The notes: a model not told the origin generated them from the letters alone. 64,000 nt of DNA from Bradyrhizobium canariense (GCF_018130465.1 NZ_JAFCKJ010000002.1:496001-560000), one strand, 5' to 3'; shown: positions 34,887-46,252, numbered from the stretch's first letter. Program-made: numbers and translations.

Positions 34887-35732
34887 ATGATCTCCGACGC
34901 GCCAGTCCTGCAACAAAGCTCGGAACCGGCCGAGGGCGCCGCGGCGCCGTCTCGGCTCGCCCGCTATGCCCGGCCGATGCTGGGTGTGTTGCTGCCGCTC
35001 ACCGTCGCGCTCGGTTGGGAGTTCCTGGTCTGGCTCGGCTGGTCCAATGGCCGGCTGGTGCCGCCGCCCTCGCGCGTGTTCGCCACCATCACTGATCTTG
35101 CCCGTTCCGGCGAGTTGGTCCGTCACATCGCCGCGACACTGTGGCGCGTCGGTCTCGGCTTTGCGTTCGGCGTGGTCGCGGGCACCTTGCTCGGCGCCAT
35201 CTCCGGCTATTGGTCGCTGGCGCGGCGGCTGCTCGATCCGACCGTGCAGGCGCTGCGCGCGATCCCATCGCTGGCCTGGGTGCCGCTGTTCATCCTCTGG
35301 CTCGGCATTTTCGAGACCTCCAAGATCGTGCTGATCGCGGTCGGCGTGTTCTTCCCCGTCTATCTCGGCGTAATGGGCGCGATCCTCATCGTCGATCGCA
35401 AGATCGTCGAGGTCGGTCGCACCTTCCGTCTCTCCGGACCTGCCATGATTCGCCGTATCCTGCTGCCCGCGGTGCTGCCGGCCTATGTCGTGTCCTTGCG
35501 CGTCGGTCTTGGGCTGGGCTGGATGTTCGTGGTGGCAGCCGAGCTGATCGGCGCGTCCGAAGGCCTCGGCTATCTCCTGCTCGACGGCCAGCAGCTCGGC
35601 AAGCCCGCGCAGATCCTCGCCGCCATCGTGATCTTCGCGATCCTCGGCAAGCTCACGGATTGGCTGATCGAGATCGCGGCAGCGCCCTTCCTGCGCTGGC
35701 AGGACGCCTTCGGGCGTACGAAGGGAGCGTAA
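34887..35732 (+). CDS. SsuC/TauC-like ABC transporter permease
   Basis: A 281-residue inner-membrane permease with about six helices. The EAA-type cytoplasmic loop, FRLSGPAMIRRILLPAVLPA, contacts the ATPase; RAIPSLAWVPLFILWLGIFE is diagnostic for the SsuC/NrtB/TauC group. It is followed four bases later by the ATPase gene. ATG 34887 has no strong ribosome site but the residues before the first helix (QQSSEPAEGAAAP) are polar and disordered, so the exact start has little effect. Confidence 0.92.
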   Translation: MISDAPVLQQSSEPAEGAAAPSRLARYARPMLGVLLPLTVALGWEFLVWLGWSNGRLVPPPSRVFATITDLARSGELVRHIAATLWRVGLGFAFGVVAGTLLGAISGYWSLARRLLDPTVQALRAIPSLAWVPLFILWLGIFETSKIVLIAVGVFFPVYLGVMGAILIVDRKIVEVGRTFRLSGPAMIRRILLPAVLPAYVVSLRVGLGLGWMFVVAAELIGASEGLGYLLLDGQQLGKPAQILAAIVIFAILGKLTDWLIEIAAAPFLRWQDAFGRTKGA

Positions 35733-35736
35733 GGCG

Positions 35737-36522
35737 ATGCTGGCGCTCGACCGGGTCAGCAAGACCTATCCCAACGGCGTGCAGGCGCTGGCGCGCTTTT
35801 CCGCCGAGATCAGGCAAGGCGAGATCGTCGCCATCATCGGCGGTTCGGGCTGCGGCAAGTCCACGCTGCTGCGCGCCATCGCGGGCCTCGACCGCGCAAG
35901 CTCGGGCACGGTGACGCTCGACAACGAGGCGATCGCCTCGCCGCATGCCAAGATCGGCATCATCTTCCAGGAGCCGCGGCTGCTGCCCTGGCTCAGCGTC
36001 GCCGACAATATCGGCTTTGGTCTTGCCGATGCGCCCGCGACCGAGCGGCGTGAAAAGGTGGCGCGTGCGCTCGAGCGCGTCGGGCTCGCCGAGAAGGCGC
36101 AGGCCTGGCCGCGCGAGCTCTCGGGCGGCCAGGCACAGCGCGTCGCGATCGCACGCGCGCTGGTGCCGCAGCCCGAGGTGCTCTTGCTCGACGAGCCGTT
36201 CTCGGCGCTCGACGCCTTCACCCGCCGGGACCTCCAGGATCATCTGCTCGACCTCTGGGCCGACACGAGGCCGACGCTGATCCTCGTCACGCATGACGTC
36301 GACGAGGCCGTGGTGCTGGCTGACCGCGTGCTGGTGATGCGGCCGCGGCCGGGCCGGCTGTTCGACCAGATCGAGATCAATCTCGGCCGACCGCGCGACC
36401 GCAATTCGCCGCTGTTCGAGAATTTCAAGCGAAGTGTGCTGACGTCACTCGACCGTTCGCTCGACCGCAGCGTGCCCGACCGTGACGCAACCCAGGGTCC
36501 CGGTCAGGCCATGTGGTGGTGA
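35737..36522 (+). CDS. SsuB/TauB-like ABC transporter ATP-binding protein
   Basis: A 261-residue ATPase. Walker A GGSGCGKST, signature LSGGQAQRVAIARALVPQ, Walker B LLLDEPFSALDAFTR and H-loop VTHDVDEAV are intact. The FQEPRLLPWLSV Q-loop pattern is typical of the sulfonate/nitrate/taurine importer branch. It ends the three-gene importer operon; OsmC follows after 69 nt with its own ribosome site. Confidence 0.93.
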   Translation: MLALDRVSKTYPNGVQALARFSAEIRQGEIVAIIGGSGCGKSTLLRAIAGLDRASSGTVTLDNEAIASPHAKIGIIFQEPRLLPWLSVADNIGFGLADAPATERREKVARALERVGLAEKAQAWPRELSGGQAQRVAIARALVPQPEVLLLDEPFSALDAFTRRDLQDHLLDLWADTRPTLILVTHDVDEAVVLADRVLVMRPRPGRLFDQIEINLGRPRDRNSPLFENFKRSVLTSLDRSLDRSVPDRDATQGPGQAMWW

Positions 36523-36591
36523 CAATTTCTCTCTGAGCCGGTACATCGCAAGCCGGTACTTCGTAGAGACGATTTTCCCGGGAGAGACAAA

Positions 36592-37101
36592 ATGGACGCC
36601 GCAGCACTGCGCCAGATGCAGGCCCCGATCAAGGAGCGCTACAAGACCGATCCCAAGACCGCGATGATCACGTTGAAGGCCAAGGGCTCGACCGACAGCG
36701 AAGGCATCGCCTGCAAGGTCGAGACCGGCCGCGCCATCGCAATGGCCGGCCTTCATCCCGCGACCGGCGGCTCCGGCCTCGAGCTCTGCTCCGGCGACAT
36801 GCTGCTCGAGGCGCTGGTCGCCTGCGCCGGCGTCACGCTGAAGTCGGTCGCGACCGCGATCGAGGTGCCCTTGAAGACCGGCAATGTCTATGCCGAGGGC
36901 GATCTTGATTTCCGCGGCACGCTCGGCGTCGACAAGGAGACCCCGGTAGGCTTCGCCGAGATCCGCCTGCGCTTCGAGGTCGACACCGAGGCACCGCAAG
37001 ACAAGCTGGATCTTCTGCTCAAGCTCACCGAACGTTATTGCGTGGTTTATCAGACCATCAAGAACGGCCCGAAGGTCTCGGTGTCGATGCAGCGGATGTG
37101 A
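36592..37101 (+). CDS. OsmC-family peroxidase-like protein
   Basis: A 169-residue OsmC/Ohr-superfamily protein. The two family cysteines are present: Cys78 in LLEALVACAGVTLKS and Cys149 in TERYCVVYQT, as expected for a thiol peroxidase active on organic hydroperoxides. Cys66 is extra. The ribosome site GGGAGAGACAAA lies just before ATG 36592. The gene directly follows the importer operon and may be its last member; there is no obvious metabolic link. Could be an OsmC that does not act as a peroxidase. Confidence 0.88.
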   Translation: MDAAALRQMQAPIKERYKTDPKTAMITLKAKGSTDSEGIACKVETGRAIAMAGLHPATGGSGLELCSGDMLLEALVACAGVTLKSVATAIEVPLKTGNVYAEGDLDFRGTLGVDKETPVGFAEIRLRFEVDTEAPQDKLDLLLKLTERYCVVYQTIKNGPKVSVSMQRM

Positions 37102-37128
37102 GGCGAAGGCCGCAGCCCAACAATCGAT

Positions 37129-37261
37129 GTCGTCCCGGCGGAGGCCGGGACCCATTACCCCAAATGTCGATTGTCTTGCGTCCCTGACAACCACCACCGT
37201 CCAACACAGCGAAGCCTGTGGTTATGGGTCCCGGATCTGCGCTTCGCTTGTCCGGGACGAC
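37129..37261. repeat. palindromic intergenic repeat, GTCGTCCCGG family
   Basis: Arms GTCGTCCCGGCGGAGGCCGG and TGTCCGGGACGAC, with GACCCATTACCCC/GTTATGGGTC inside. Between osmC and the membrane protein gene. Confidence 0.8.
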
Positions 37262-37270
37262 AAAGAAAAA

Positions 37271-38080
37271 ATGTCCCTCGACCTCCACTTCATTCTCTTC
37301 CTCCTCCTGCGCATGGCGATCGCGGCGGCGTTCGTCGTGTCGGCGTCGATCATCACCGAGCGCTCGGGCCCGGTGATCGGCGCGCTGATCGCGACCCTGC
37401 CGGTCTCGGCGGGGCCGTCCTATGTCTTCCTCGCGCTCGACCACGATGCCGCCTTCATCGCCCAAGGCGCGCTGTCGAGCCTTCCGATCAATGCGGCGAC
37501 GATCTTCATGTGCCTCACCTATGTGGTGCTGTCGCAGCGGCACGGCCTCCTGGTAAGTTGCGGAAGCGCGGTCGCGGCCTGGATCATGCTCGCCTCGATC
37601 ATCCGCCAGTTCGACTGGACGCTCATCGCCGGTCTTGCCGCCAATCTGATCGCATTCGGCATCTGCATCCCGCTCCTGGCAGGCTATCGTCACGTGAAGA
37701 TGCCGCTGGTGACGCGCCGCTGGTACGACGTGCCGATGCGGGCTTCGCTGGTCGCGACCCTCGTCGCCATCGTCGTCTCGACATCGGGCTGGGTCGGTCC
37801 CCGAATCAGCGGCATCATCGCGCTGTATCCGGTCGTCTTCACCAGCATCATGGTGATCCTGCATCCGCGCATCGGCGGTCCGCCGACCGCCGCGGTGCTC
37901 GCCAATTCCGCCTGGGGTCTGCTCGGATTTGGCACGGCGATCGCAGTGCTGCACGTTGCGGTCGTGCAGTTCGGCTCCGCCGTCGGTTTGTGTCTCGCGC
38001 TCGGCACCTGCGTGGTCTGGAACCTGACGCTGTGGTGGTCCGGCCGGCGGGCGATGCAGAGGGCGCGGCAGGCGCCGTAA
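37271..38080 (+). CDS. conserved hypothetical membrane protein
   Basis: A 269-residue protein with about eight hydrophobic segments and few charged residues, starting MSLDLHFILFLLLRMAIAAA. A repeated theme ITERSGPVIGALIATLPVSA and PRISGIIALYPVVFTSIM suggests two homologous halves. I do not recognise a named family. ATG 37271 is preferred because the in-frame sequence upstream is the palindromic repeat. It is probably monocistronic. A transporter or permease-like role is only a guess from its helices. Confidence 0.7.
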   Translation: MSLDLHFILFLLLRMAIAAAFVVSASIITERSGPVIGALIATLPVSAGPSYVFLALDHDAAFIAQGALSSLPINAATIFMCLTYVVLSQRHGLLVSCGSAVAAWIMLASIIRQFDWTLIAGLAANLIAFGICIPLLAGYRHVKMPLVTRRWYDVPMRASLVATLVAIVVSTSGWVGPRISGIIALYPVVFTSIMVILHPRIGGPPTAAVLANSAWGLLGFGTAIAVLHVAVVQFGSAVGLCLALGTCVVWNLTLWWSGRRAMQRARQAP

Positions 38081-38471
38081 CTCTACGGATAGGCGCGACA
38101 AGGCGTCGCGAAAGACGTATCCGGGGTAAATTCATTCGAACAATCAGCGTGGCGTCCTGCTCAAGCTGTTGAATGACCAATGTCATTTCAAATCGTGCCG
38201 TGACCGCCGCCGAGCGCCGTGTGCACCGGTGACGGCCCGCAGCCGCTGATTTCCGACACTTCAATTAGAACTTTGTTCGAGCTTTTCCTGTACGGAATCA
38301 TATTGCGTACCCGCGTCCGATACCGTCCGCGCGAATTTTGTCGGATCAGCATTCGATCGCTCGGACCGGGGAATTGTCGATTGGAATACGGCAGCGTTGC
38401 CGCACGGTCACGTCCCATTGGTCCCGAAGGGTGTGGCCCCCTTGGCGTTGTTTCGAAATGGAGCTTCCTTG
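38081..38471. other. 391-nt gap before the soluble chemoreceptor gene
   Basis: No gene, RNA or repeat that I can support. An AT-richer patch (TTCAATTAGAACTTTGTTCG, around 38262) could hold the chemoreceptor promoter, but I found no convincing -35/-10 pair. GGAGC before ATG 38472 is the ribosome site. Confidence 0.5.
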
Positions 38472-40148
38472 ATGTTTGGTCGCAAGTCCCGCGGTGATGC
38501 ACAGTCTCGGCTAGACGCCATCGGCCGTTCGCAGGCCATGATCGAATTCAACCTTGATGGGACGATCATCACCGCAAACAAGAATTTTCTCGACGCCCTC
38601 GGTTATCGGCTCGACGAAATCCAGGGCAAGCATCATTCCATGTTCGTGTCGGCCGAACAGCGCGACGGCGCCGAGTACAAGGCGTTCTGGGCTGCATTGA
38701 ACCGTGGCGAGTATCAGGCGCGTGAGTTCAAGCGGATCGCGAAGGGCGGCCGTGAGGTCTGGATCGAAGCATCCTATAATCCGGTGCTCGACGGCAACGG
38801 CAAGACGGTGATGGTCGCCAAGATCGCGACCGACATCACCGAGAAGAAAATCCGGAGCATGACGGACGCTTCGAAGATCGCCGCCATCAGCCGCGCCCAG
38901 GCCGTCATCGAGTTCAAGCTCGACGGCACCATCGTCACCGCCAACGAGAATTTCTGCAACGCGCTCGGCTATTCGCTGGCCGAGATCCAGGGCAAGCATC
39001 ACAGCCTGTTCGTGGCTCAGTCCGAGCGCGACGGCGCGCCCTATCGCGAGTTCTGGGCCAAGCTCAACCGGGGCGAATACCAGGCCGGCGAATTCAAGCG
39101 CATCGGCAAGGGCGGCCGCGAGGTCTGGATTCTCGCCTCCTACAATCCCCTGCTGGACGAGAACGGCAAGCCGTTCGGCGTCGCCAAATTCGCGACCGAC
39201 GTCACGGCGGAGAAGCTGAAGAATGCCGATCTCGCCGGCCAGATAGCGGCGATCGACAAGGCGCAGGCGGTGATCGAGTTCAACATGGACGGCACGATCA
39301 TTACTGCGAACGCCAACTTCCTCAGTGCGCTCGGTTATGCGCTGGCTGAGATCAAGGGCAAGCATCACAGCATGTTCGTCGAGCCCTCGGAGCGCGATGG
39401 CAACGGCTATCGCGAGTTCTGGGCCGCGCTCAACCGCGGTCAGTACCAGGCGGCGGAATACAAGCGCATCGGCAAGGGCGGCAAGGAGGTCTACATCCAG
39501 GCCTCCTACAACCCGATCATGGATCTCAATGGCAAGCCGTACAAGGTCGTGAAATACGCCACGGACGTCACCAAGCAGGTGCTGGTCCGCATGGGCAACG
39601 AGCGGGTTCGCGGCATGATGGAATCCGTTGCTGCAGGCTCGGAGGAACTTAACGCCTCGGTGCGGGAGATTTCCGAGGCCATGACCAAATCGCGCGAGAC
39701 CGCGATGAGCGCGGTGGATCAGGTCGCCTCCGCCGATGCCCAGGCCCAGCGCCTCACCGAAGCCGCGCAGTCGATGAGCGGCATCGTCGAGATGATCAAT
39801 AGTATCACCGGCCAGATCAACCTGCTGGCGCTGAACGCCACGATCGAATCCGCTCGTGCCGGCGAAGCCGGGCGCGGCTTTGCCGTGGTCGCCTCCGAGG
39901 TGAAGAGCCTCGCCAACCAGGCCAAGCAGGCGACCGACAAGATCGGCCAGGAGATCGGTAGCCTCAACAGCATCTCCGGCGACGTCGTCAGCGCGCTCGG
40001 CTCGATCAAGCAGGCGATCAACAACGTCAGCGAATACGTCACCTCGACCGCCGCCGCCGTCGAGGAGCAGAGCACGGTCACGAGCGAGATGTCGACCAGC
40101 ATGCAGCGCGCGGCGGCCGAAGCTGCGGCGATCGCCGCGAGGGCGTAG
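38472..40148 (+). CDS. soluble chemoreceptor with three tandem PAS domains
   Basis: A 558-residue methyl-accepting protein without transmembrane segments. Three near-identical PAS units of 122 residues (about 16-126, 138-248, 260-370) each read I(E/K)FxxDGTIxTANxNF, then GKHHS(M/L)FV and FKRI(A/G)KGGREVW-type ends. The signalling domain (375-558) contains the hairpin [21 protein letters not shown]. The GKHH motif resembles the heme- or flavin-type PAS of BdlA/Aer-2-like receptors, a family hint only. It would signal to CheA/CheW from the cytoplasm. TTG/ATG context favours ATG 38472 over an upstream frame. Confidence 0.93.
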   Translation: MFGRKSRGDAQSRLDAIGRSQAMIEFNLDGTIITANKNFLDALGYRLDEIQGKHHSMFVSAEQRDGAEYKAFWAALNRGEYQAREFKRIAKGGREVWIEASYNPVLDGNGKTVMVAKIATDITEKKIRSMTDASKIAAISRAQAVIEFKLDGTIVTANENFCNALGYSLAEIQGKHHSLFVAQSERDGAPYREFWAKLNRGEYQAGEFKRIGKGGREVWILASYNPLLDENGKPFGVAKFATDVTAEKLKNADLAGQIAAIDKAQAVIEFNMDGTIITANANFLSALGYALAEIKGKHHSMFVEPSERDGNGYREFWAALNRGQYQAAEYKRIGKGGKEVYIQASYNPIMDLNGKPYKVVKYATDVTKQVLVRMGNERVRGMMESVAAGSEELNASVREISEAMTKSRETAMSAVDQVASADAQAQRLTEAAQSMSGIVEMINSITGQINLLALNATIESARAGEAGRGFAVVASEVKSLANQAKQATDKIGQEIGSLNSISGDVVSALGSIKQAINNVSEYVTSTAAAVEEQSTVTSEMSTSMQRAAAEAAAIAARA

Positions 40149-40165
40149 TGAGAGCACTCGGAAGC

Positions 40166-40253
40166 GTAGAGTGGGTTAGCGTAGCGTAACCCACCACTTT
40201 TGTTTCTGCCGTGACAGAAGCGGTGGGTTACGCCTTCGGCTAACCCACCCTAC
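40166..40253. repeat. palindromic intergenic repeat, GTGGGTTAGCGTAGCGTAAC family
   Basis: GTAGAGTGGGTTAGCGTAGC / GGCTAACCCACCCTAC outer arms and GTAACCCACC/GGTGGGTTAC inner arms. Lies between two convergent genes (chemoreceptor and mutS) and is related to the 3200-3297 element. Confidence 0.75.
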
Positions 40254-40259
40254 AGACCG

Positions 40260-42998
40260 TCACTGCTTCGGCAGCTTGGCCTTCAACGCATACAGCGCAT
40301 CGAGCGCCTCGCGCGGCGACATCTCGTCGGGGTGCAGTCCCTTGACCGCGTCCATCAGCAGTTCGGCCTCGCTCGGCGGCGCGGCCTCCGCTGCCGCGCG
40401 AGAGGGCACTGCGAACAGCGGCAGATCGTCGGCGAGCGCGCGTGCGGTCTGGCCGCGGTCCTGGGCTTCCAGCTTTGCCAGCACGGATTTCGCGCGCGTG
40501 ATCACGGTCGGCGGCAGGCCGGCGAGCTTCGCGACCTGGATGCCGTAGGAGCGGTCGGCCGAGCCCGGCAGCACCTCGTGCAGGAACACGACATTGCCCT
40601 GCCACTCCTTCACGCGCACAGTGGCGTTGAACATCCGCGGCAGTTTCGCGGAGAGCGCGGTCAGCTCATGATAATGCGTCGCGAACAGCGTACGGCAGCG
40701 GTTGCTCTCGTGCAGGTGCTCGATCGCGGCCCAGGCGATCGACAGGCCGTCGAAGGTCGCGGTGCCGCGGCCGATCTCGTCGAGGATGACGAGCGCGCGT
40801 TCGCCGGCCTGGTTGAGGATGGCAGCCGTCTCGACCATCTCCACCATGAAGGTCGAACGGCCGCGGGCGAGATCGTCGGCGGCGCCGACGCGCGAGAACA
40901 GGCGGTCGATGATGCCGATCCGCGCGCGCGAGGCCGGCACGAAGCTGCCGATCTGCGCAAGCAGCGCAATCAGCGCGTTCTGGCGCAGGAAGGTCGATTT
41001 GCCGGCCATGTTCGGACCGGTGAGCAGCCAGAGCTGGCCGGATTTTTGGGCAGGGCTTGGCGAGAGATCGCAGGCATTGGCAATGAACGGCTCGCCATTG
41101 CGCTTCAAGACCTGCTCAACCACGGGATGGCGGCCGGCCTCGATCGCGAAGCCGAGAGACGAGTCCACCTCGGGCCGCACATAGTTCTCGTCGATCGCCA
41201 GCTTTGCCAGCGACGTCGCGACGTCGAGCAGCGCAAAGGCATGGGCAGCGGCGCGCAGATCCTCGCTGACTGCCAACGCCTTGGCGCAGAGCCGCTCGAA
41301 AATCTCGAGCTCGAGCCCGAGCGCGCGGTCGCCGGCATTGGCGATCTTCGCCTCGATCTCCCCCAACTCGGAGGTGGTGAAGCGGACCTGGCCGGCCAGC
41401 GTCTGACGGTGGATGAAGGTCGCGTTCAGCGGCGCCGACATCAGCTTGTCGCCGTGCTGCGCGGTGACCTCGACGAAATAGCCGAGCACGTTGTTGTGCC
41501 GGATCTTGAGACCCTTCACGCCCGTGTTGTCGGCGTAGCGCGCCTGCATCGAGGCCACCACCAGGCGCGAGGCGTCGCGCAGGTTTCGCGTTTCGTCGAG
41601 CGCAGGCTCGTAGCCCTGGCGAACGAAGCCGCCGTCGCGCTTGATCAGCGGCAGTTGATCGTCGAGCGCCCTGGCGAATTCCGCCGCGAGCTCGCGCGAT
41701 GGCCTTTGCAGCGCCGCCATCACCGCGGCGATCTCCTGCGGCGGCTGGTCGAGCTCGCCGAGCCGCGCCAGCACCTGGTCGGCGGCGATGACGCCGTCGC
41801 GCAGGCCAGCGAGGTCGCGCGGCCCGCCGCGGCCGACCGAGAGCCGCGCCAAAGCCCGCGACATGTCGGGCGCACCGCGCAAAATGCTGCGGATGTCCTC
41901 GCGCGCGGCCGAGTCGGCAACGAAGGCGCTGACGGCATCGAGCCGCCGCGCGATCGCCGCCGCATCGGTCAGCGGCGCGGCGAGCCGTTGCGCGAGCAGA
42001 CGCGATCCGGCCGAGGTCACCGTGCAGTCGATCGCATCGAGCAGCGAGCCGCGGCGTTCGCCCGCCAGTGTCCTGGTCAGTTCGAGATTGGTGCGGGTGG
42101 CGGGATCGATCGCCATGGTCGCCCCCGAAGCCTCGCGCGCGGGCGGCGATAGCGGCGGATGTTTGCCGACCTGGGTGCGGTCAACATAGGTGACGGCGGC
42201 GGCAGCAGCAGTGGCTTCCAGCCGCGTGAGCTGCGACAGTCCGTCCATGGTCGCGACGGCAAAATAGTCGCACAGCCGCTTCTCGGCGGTGGCGCCGTCG
42301 AAGACGTCGCGGGTCAGCGGCGTCACCGCCGGCAGCTCGCGCAGGGTCTGTCCGAGCTCGCTGTCGTTGTAGAGCGCGTCGGCGACGATCGCCTCGTTCG
42401 GGTTGATGCGCGCCAGCGTGGCGGCCAATTCGCCACCGCTGCATTCCAGCACCATGAATTCGGCGGTCGAGATGTCGATCCAGGCGAGGCCAAAGCGATC
42501 GCCACCGGCCGACGAGCGTGCGCGCGCGATCGCCAGCAGATAGTTGTTGGCGCGCGCGTCGAGCAGCGTGTCCTCGGTCAGTGTGCCCGGCGTGACCAGC
42601 CGCACCACGCCGCGGCGCACGACGCTCTTGTTGCCGCGCGCCTTGGCGGCGGCGGGATCCTCGGTCTGCTCGCACACCGCGACCCGGTGCCCGGCGATGA
42701 TCAGCCGGTGCAAATAATCCTCGGAGCGCTCGACCGGCACGCCGCACATCGGGATATCGGCGCCTTGATGCTTGCCGCGCTTGGTCAGTACGATGCCGAG
42801 TGTCCTGGAGGCGATCTCGGCGTCCTCGAAGAACAGCTCGTAAAAGTCGCCCATCCGGTAGAACAGCAGGAGGCCCTGATGCGCCGCCTTGATTTCAAGG
42901 TACTGTTCCATCATCGGCGTGACGCGCGCGGCAGCTTCCGCCTGTGGCGCGGGCGTATCGTCGGGGGGCGGTACAGGGATCGGTTGTTGCATTGTCAT
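40260..42998 (-). CDS. mutS: DNA mismatch repair protein MutS
   Basis: A 912-residue MutS. The mismatch-recognition segment [15 protein letters not shown] (the Phe-x-Glu wedge) is near the N-terminus, and the ABC-type ATPase contains [13 protein letters not shown], the [12 protein letters not shown] signature and FATHYHELT. Length is slightly above the E. coli form because of an N-terminal Pro/Ala extension. ATG 42998 is used; ATG 42992 (M3) is an alternative. Recognises base mismatches for MutL. Stands alone on its strand, divergent from pcaF. Confidence 0.97.
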   Translation of the reverse strand: MTMQQPIPVPPPDDTPAPQAEAAARVTPMMEQYLEIKAAHQGLLLFYRMGDFYELFFEDAEIASRTLGIVLTKRGKHQGADIPMCGVPVERSEDYLHRLIIAGHRVAVCEQTEDPAAAKARGNKSVVRRGVVRLVTPGTLTEDTLLDARANNYLLAIARARSSAGGDRFGLAWIDISTAEFMVLECSGGELAATLARINPNEAIVADALYNDSELGQTLRELPAVTPLTRDVFDGATAEKRLCDYFAVATMDGLSQLTRLEATAAAAAVTYVDRTQVGKHPPLSPPAREASGATMAIDPATRTNLELTRTLAGERRGSLLDAIDCTVTSAGSRLLAQRLAAPLTDAAAIARRLDAVSAFVADSAAREDIRSILRGAPDMSRALARLSVGRGGPRDLAGLRDGVIAADQVLARLGELDQPPQEIAAVMAALQRPSRELAAEFARALDDQLPLIKRDGGFVRQGYEPALDETRNLRDASRLVVASMQARYADNTGVKGLKIRHNNVLGYFVEVTAQHGDKLMSAPLNATFIHRQTLAGQVRFTTSELGEIEAKIANAGDRALGLELEIFERLCAKALAVSEDLRAAAHAFALLDVATSLAKLAIDENYVRPEVDSSLGFAIEAGRHPVVEQVLKRNGEPFIANACDLSPSPAQKSGQLWLLTGPNMAGKSTFLRQNALIALLAQIGSFVPASRARIGIIDRLFSRVGAADDLARGRSTFMVEMVETAAILNQAGERALVILDEIGRGTATFDGLSIAWAAIEHLHESNRCRTLFATHYHELTALSAKLPRMFNATVRVKEWQGNVVFLHEVLPGSADRSYGIQVAKLAGLPPTVITRAKSVLAKLEAQDRGQTARALADDLPLFAVPSRAAAEAAPPSEAELLMDAVKGLHPDEMSPREALDALYALKAKLPKQ

Positions 42999-43126
42999 GG
43001 GCGGCGCAACCTACAAAATTTCGTCCCGCGCTCCTATCGCTTTGGCCGGGGAGGGGAGGTTTTCCACGTTGTCCGCACCGCGGCATGCGCAACCCGCGTG
43101 CGCACCCCACGGAACACGCGCGTATC

Positions 43127-43161
43127 GGTCAATTGACCTGCCGCGGGCGCCCTCCTAAAAC
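43127..43161 (+). promoter_or_regulatory. pcaF promoter with overlapping palindromic operator
   Basis: GGTCAATTGACC (43127-43138) is a perfect 12-bp palindrome. Its right half supplies TTGACC as a -35 box, followed after exactly 17 bp by TAAAAC (43156-43161) as -10. pcaF starts 53 bp further on. A repressor on the palindrome would block the polymerase. Confidence 0.5.
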
Positions 43162-43214
43162 TCCGTCGACATTGAAGAATTTAGGCCGGATCGCGGCATT
43201 CAGGGAGAACAACG

Positions 43215-44423
<1,209 letters not shown>

Positions 44424-44440
44424 CCGGACGCGCAGCGTTC

Positions 44441-44546
44441 GGGCATCCCGGGGCGGTGCATTTGCACCGAACCCGGGATCTCGAGATTCCCCGGTGCGCA
44501 ATTGCGCACCTCAGGTCTGGTCCTCCGGACCATTCCTGAATGACAG
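44441..44546. repeat. short palindromic repeat between pcaF and the intradiol dioxygenase gene
   Basis: CATCCCGGGGCGGTGCATTT... with GGGATCTCGAGATTCCCC, GGTGCGCAATTGCGCACC and GGTCTGGTCCTCCGGACC; several nested small hairpins in the ~137-nt gap. Part of the family of extragenic palindromes rather than a unique site. Confidence 0.6.
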
Positions 44547-44560
44547 GGAGAAAGTAGCCC

Positions 44561-45454
44561 ATGATCATCGCGCGCGAGCAGGACGTCACGGCCGCGGCAT
44601 TGGCAGTGATGGAGCGGACGTCCGATCCCCGGCTGCGCCAGATCATGGTCTCCCTGGTCAAGCATCTGCATGGTTTTGTTCGCGACGTTCGCCTGACCGA
44701 GAAGGAATTCCGCGACGCCACGGCTGTTATCGCCGAGCTCGGCAAGCTCTCGACCGACACGCATAACGAGGTCGTGCTGATGGCAGGCTCGCTCGGCGTC
44801 TCGCCGCTGGTGTGCCTGCTGAACAATGGCGATCAGGGCAACACGGAAACCGACCAGTCGCTGCTCGGACCGTTCTGGCGGTTGAACTCACCGCGCGTGG
44901 AGAACGGCGGATCGATCGTCCGCTCAGAGACGCCGGGCGCGCCGCTGTTCGTCAACGGCCGCGTCGTGGACAAGGACGGTCGTCCCGTCGCCGGCGCCGA
45001 GGTCGATGTCTGGCACGCCTCGCCCGTTGGTCTTTATGAAAACCAGGACCCCGAGCAGGCCGACATGAACCTGCGCGGCAAGTTTACGACCGACCAGGAC
45101 GGAGGCTTCTCTTTCCGCTCCGTGATGATGGTCGGCTATCCCATTCCGACCGACGGCGTGGTCGGCCGCCTCCTGGAGGCGCAGAGCCGTCACCCCTATC
45201 GTCCCGCGCATCTCCACGCCTTGGTCTTCAAGCCCGGATTCAAGGTGCTGATCTCGCAAGTCTACGACCCCGCCGATCCGCATATCGATAGCGACGTGCA
45301 GTTCGGCGTGACGAAGGCGCTGATCGGCAAGTTCCTGCGCCATGACACGCCTCATCCGACCGCGCGCGAAGTCGCGACGCCCTGGTATTCGCTCGACCAT
45401 GTCTACCGGCTCGAAGCCGGCGAGGCCGTCCTGCCGCGTCCGCCGATCAAATAG
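44561..45454 (+). CDS. intradiol ring-cleavage dioxygenase (hydroxyquinol/catechol 1,2-dioxygenase type)
   Basis: A 297-residue intradiol dioxygenase with an N-terminal helical linker domain (KHLHGFVRDVRLTEKEF) as in hydroxyquinol and catechol 1,2-dioxygenases. The four iron(III) ligands are visible: Tyr159 (GLYEN), Tyr193 (VGYPIP), His217 and His219 (RPAHLHAL). The protein falls in the same superfamily as the PcaHG products downstream but has the fused N-terminal domain. I cannot decide between catechol, hydroxyquinol and chlorocatechol substrates. Lies between pcaF and pcaH, an unusual insertion. Confidence 0.87.
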   Translation: MIIAREQDVTAAALAVMERTSDPRLRQIMVSLVKHLHGFVRDVRLTEKEFRDATAVIAELGKLSTDTHNEVVLMAGSLGVSPLVCLLNNGDQGNTETDQSLLGPFWRLNSPRVENGGSIVRSETPGAPLFVNGRVVDKDGRPVAGAEVDVWHASPVGLYENQDPEQADMNLRGKFTTDQDGGFSFRSVMMVGYPIPTDGVVGRLLEAQSRHPYRPAHLHALVFKPGFKVLISQVYDPADPHIDSDVQFGVTKALIGKFLRHDTPHPTAREVATPWYSLDHVYRLEAGEAVLPRPPIK

Positions 45455-45488
45455 GGCTCAAAGCCGCTTCCCCAAATTAGTTATGTCC

Positions 45489-45494
45489 TATAAT
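45489..45494 (+). promoter_or_regulatory. possible pcaHG promoter -10 TATAAT
   Basis: A perfect TATAAT in an AT-rich patch (AATTAGTTATGTCCTATAAT) 57 bp before pcaH ATG 45551. The -35 position shows only a weak match. PcaQ-type ATAACC-N4-GGTTAA was not found. Confidence 0.3.
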
Positions 45495-45550
45495 GATTGG
45501 CGGAAGCGTTGACCGGTCGGACCGACGATGACCGGGGGAGGAGTTCGCCA

Positions 45551-46252
45551 ATGACATTCATCTATCCCGTTGACAGCAACACGGCGCATCCGCTGCCGCT
45601 GTCGCCCGAGTACAAGAGCTCGATCAAGCGCGCGCCGAACAAGCCCTTGATCCCGATGCGCCATACGCTGTCGGAGCTGACCGGCCCGGTCTACGGCCAC
45701 GAGACCGTGCGCGAGGGCGACAACGACCTCACCACTCAGCACACCGGCGAGCCGCTCGGCGAACGCATCATTGTGCACGGCCATGTGCGCGACGAGGACG
45801 GCCGCGGCGTGCCGAACTCGCTGGTCGAGATCTGGCAGGCCAATTCCTGCGGCCGCTACGTTCACGTCCGCGACCAGCATCCGGCCCCGCTCGATCCGAA
45901 TTTTACGGGCGCCGGCCGCACCGTGAGCGACGCCTCCGGGTACTACCGTTTTGTCACGATCAAGCCTGGCGCGTATCCCTGGGGCAACCATCACAACGCC
46001 TGGCGTCCCGCACACATCCATCTCTCGGTGTTCGGCCATTCCTTCGTCACGCGTCTCGTGACGCAGATGTACTTCCCGGCCGATCCGCTATTCCCGTTCG
46101 ATCCGATCTTCAATTCGGTGCCGGACGAGAAGGCGCGGGCGCGGATGGTGTCGTCGTTCGATCTCGAGAACACCCAGCCCGAATGGGCGCTGTGCTACCG
46201 CTTTGACATCGTGCTGCGCGGCAAGAACGCCACGCCTATGGAGAACCATTAA
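45551..46252 (+). CDS. pcaH: protocatechuate 3,4-dioxygenase beta subunit
   Basis: A 233-residue subunit. The iron ligands Tyr103 (GRYVHVRDQ), Tyr142 (GAYPWGN), His155 and His157 (RPAHIHLS) all lie in this subunit, as in known PcaH. YYRFVTIKPGAYPWGNHHNAW is diagnostic. With PcaG it opens the ring of protocatechuate to beta-carboxy-cis,cis-muconate. Its stop abuts the pcaG GTG start directly (TAAGTG), so they are translationally coupled. Confidence 0.96.
   Translation: MTFIYPVDSNTAHPLPLSPEYKSSIKRAPNKPLIPMRHTLSELTGPVYGHETVREGDNDLTTQHTGEPLGERIIVHGHVRDEDGRGVPNSLVEIWQANSCGRYVHVRDQHPAPLDPNFTGAGRTVSDASGYYRFVTIKPGAYPWGNHHNAWRPAHIHLSVFGHSFVTRLVTQMYFPADPLFPFDPIFNSVPDEKARARMVSSFDLENTQPEWALCYRFDIVLRGKNATPMENH

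Noticed and set aside
38472-39580. Direct DNA repeats of about 366 bp suggesting a mobile or CRISPR-like array
   Set aside because: They are the three PAS-coding units of one chemoreceptor gene.
38511-40157. 548-codon minus-strand open frame opposite the triple-PAS chemoreceptor
   Set aside because: Its internal repetition simply mirrors the three PAS units on the coding strand.
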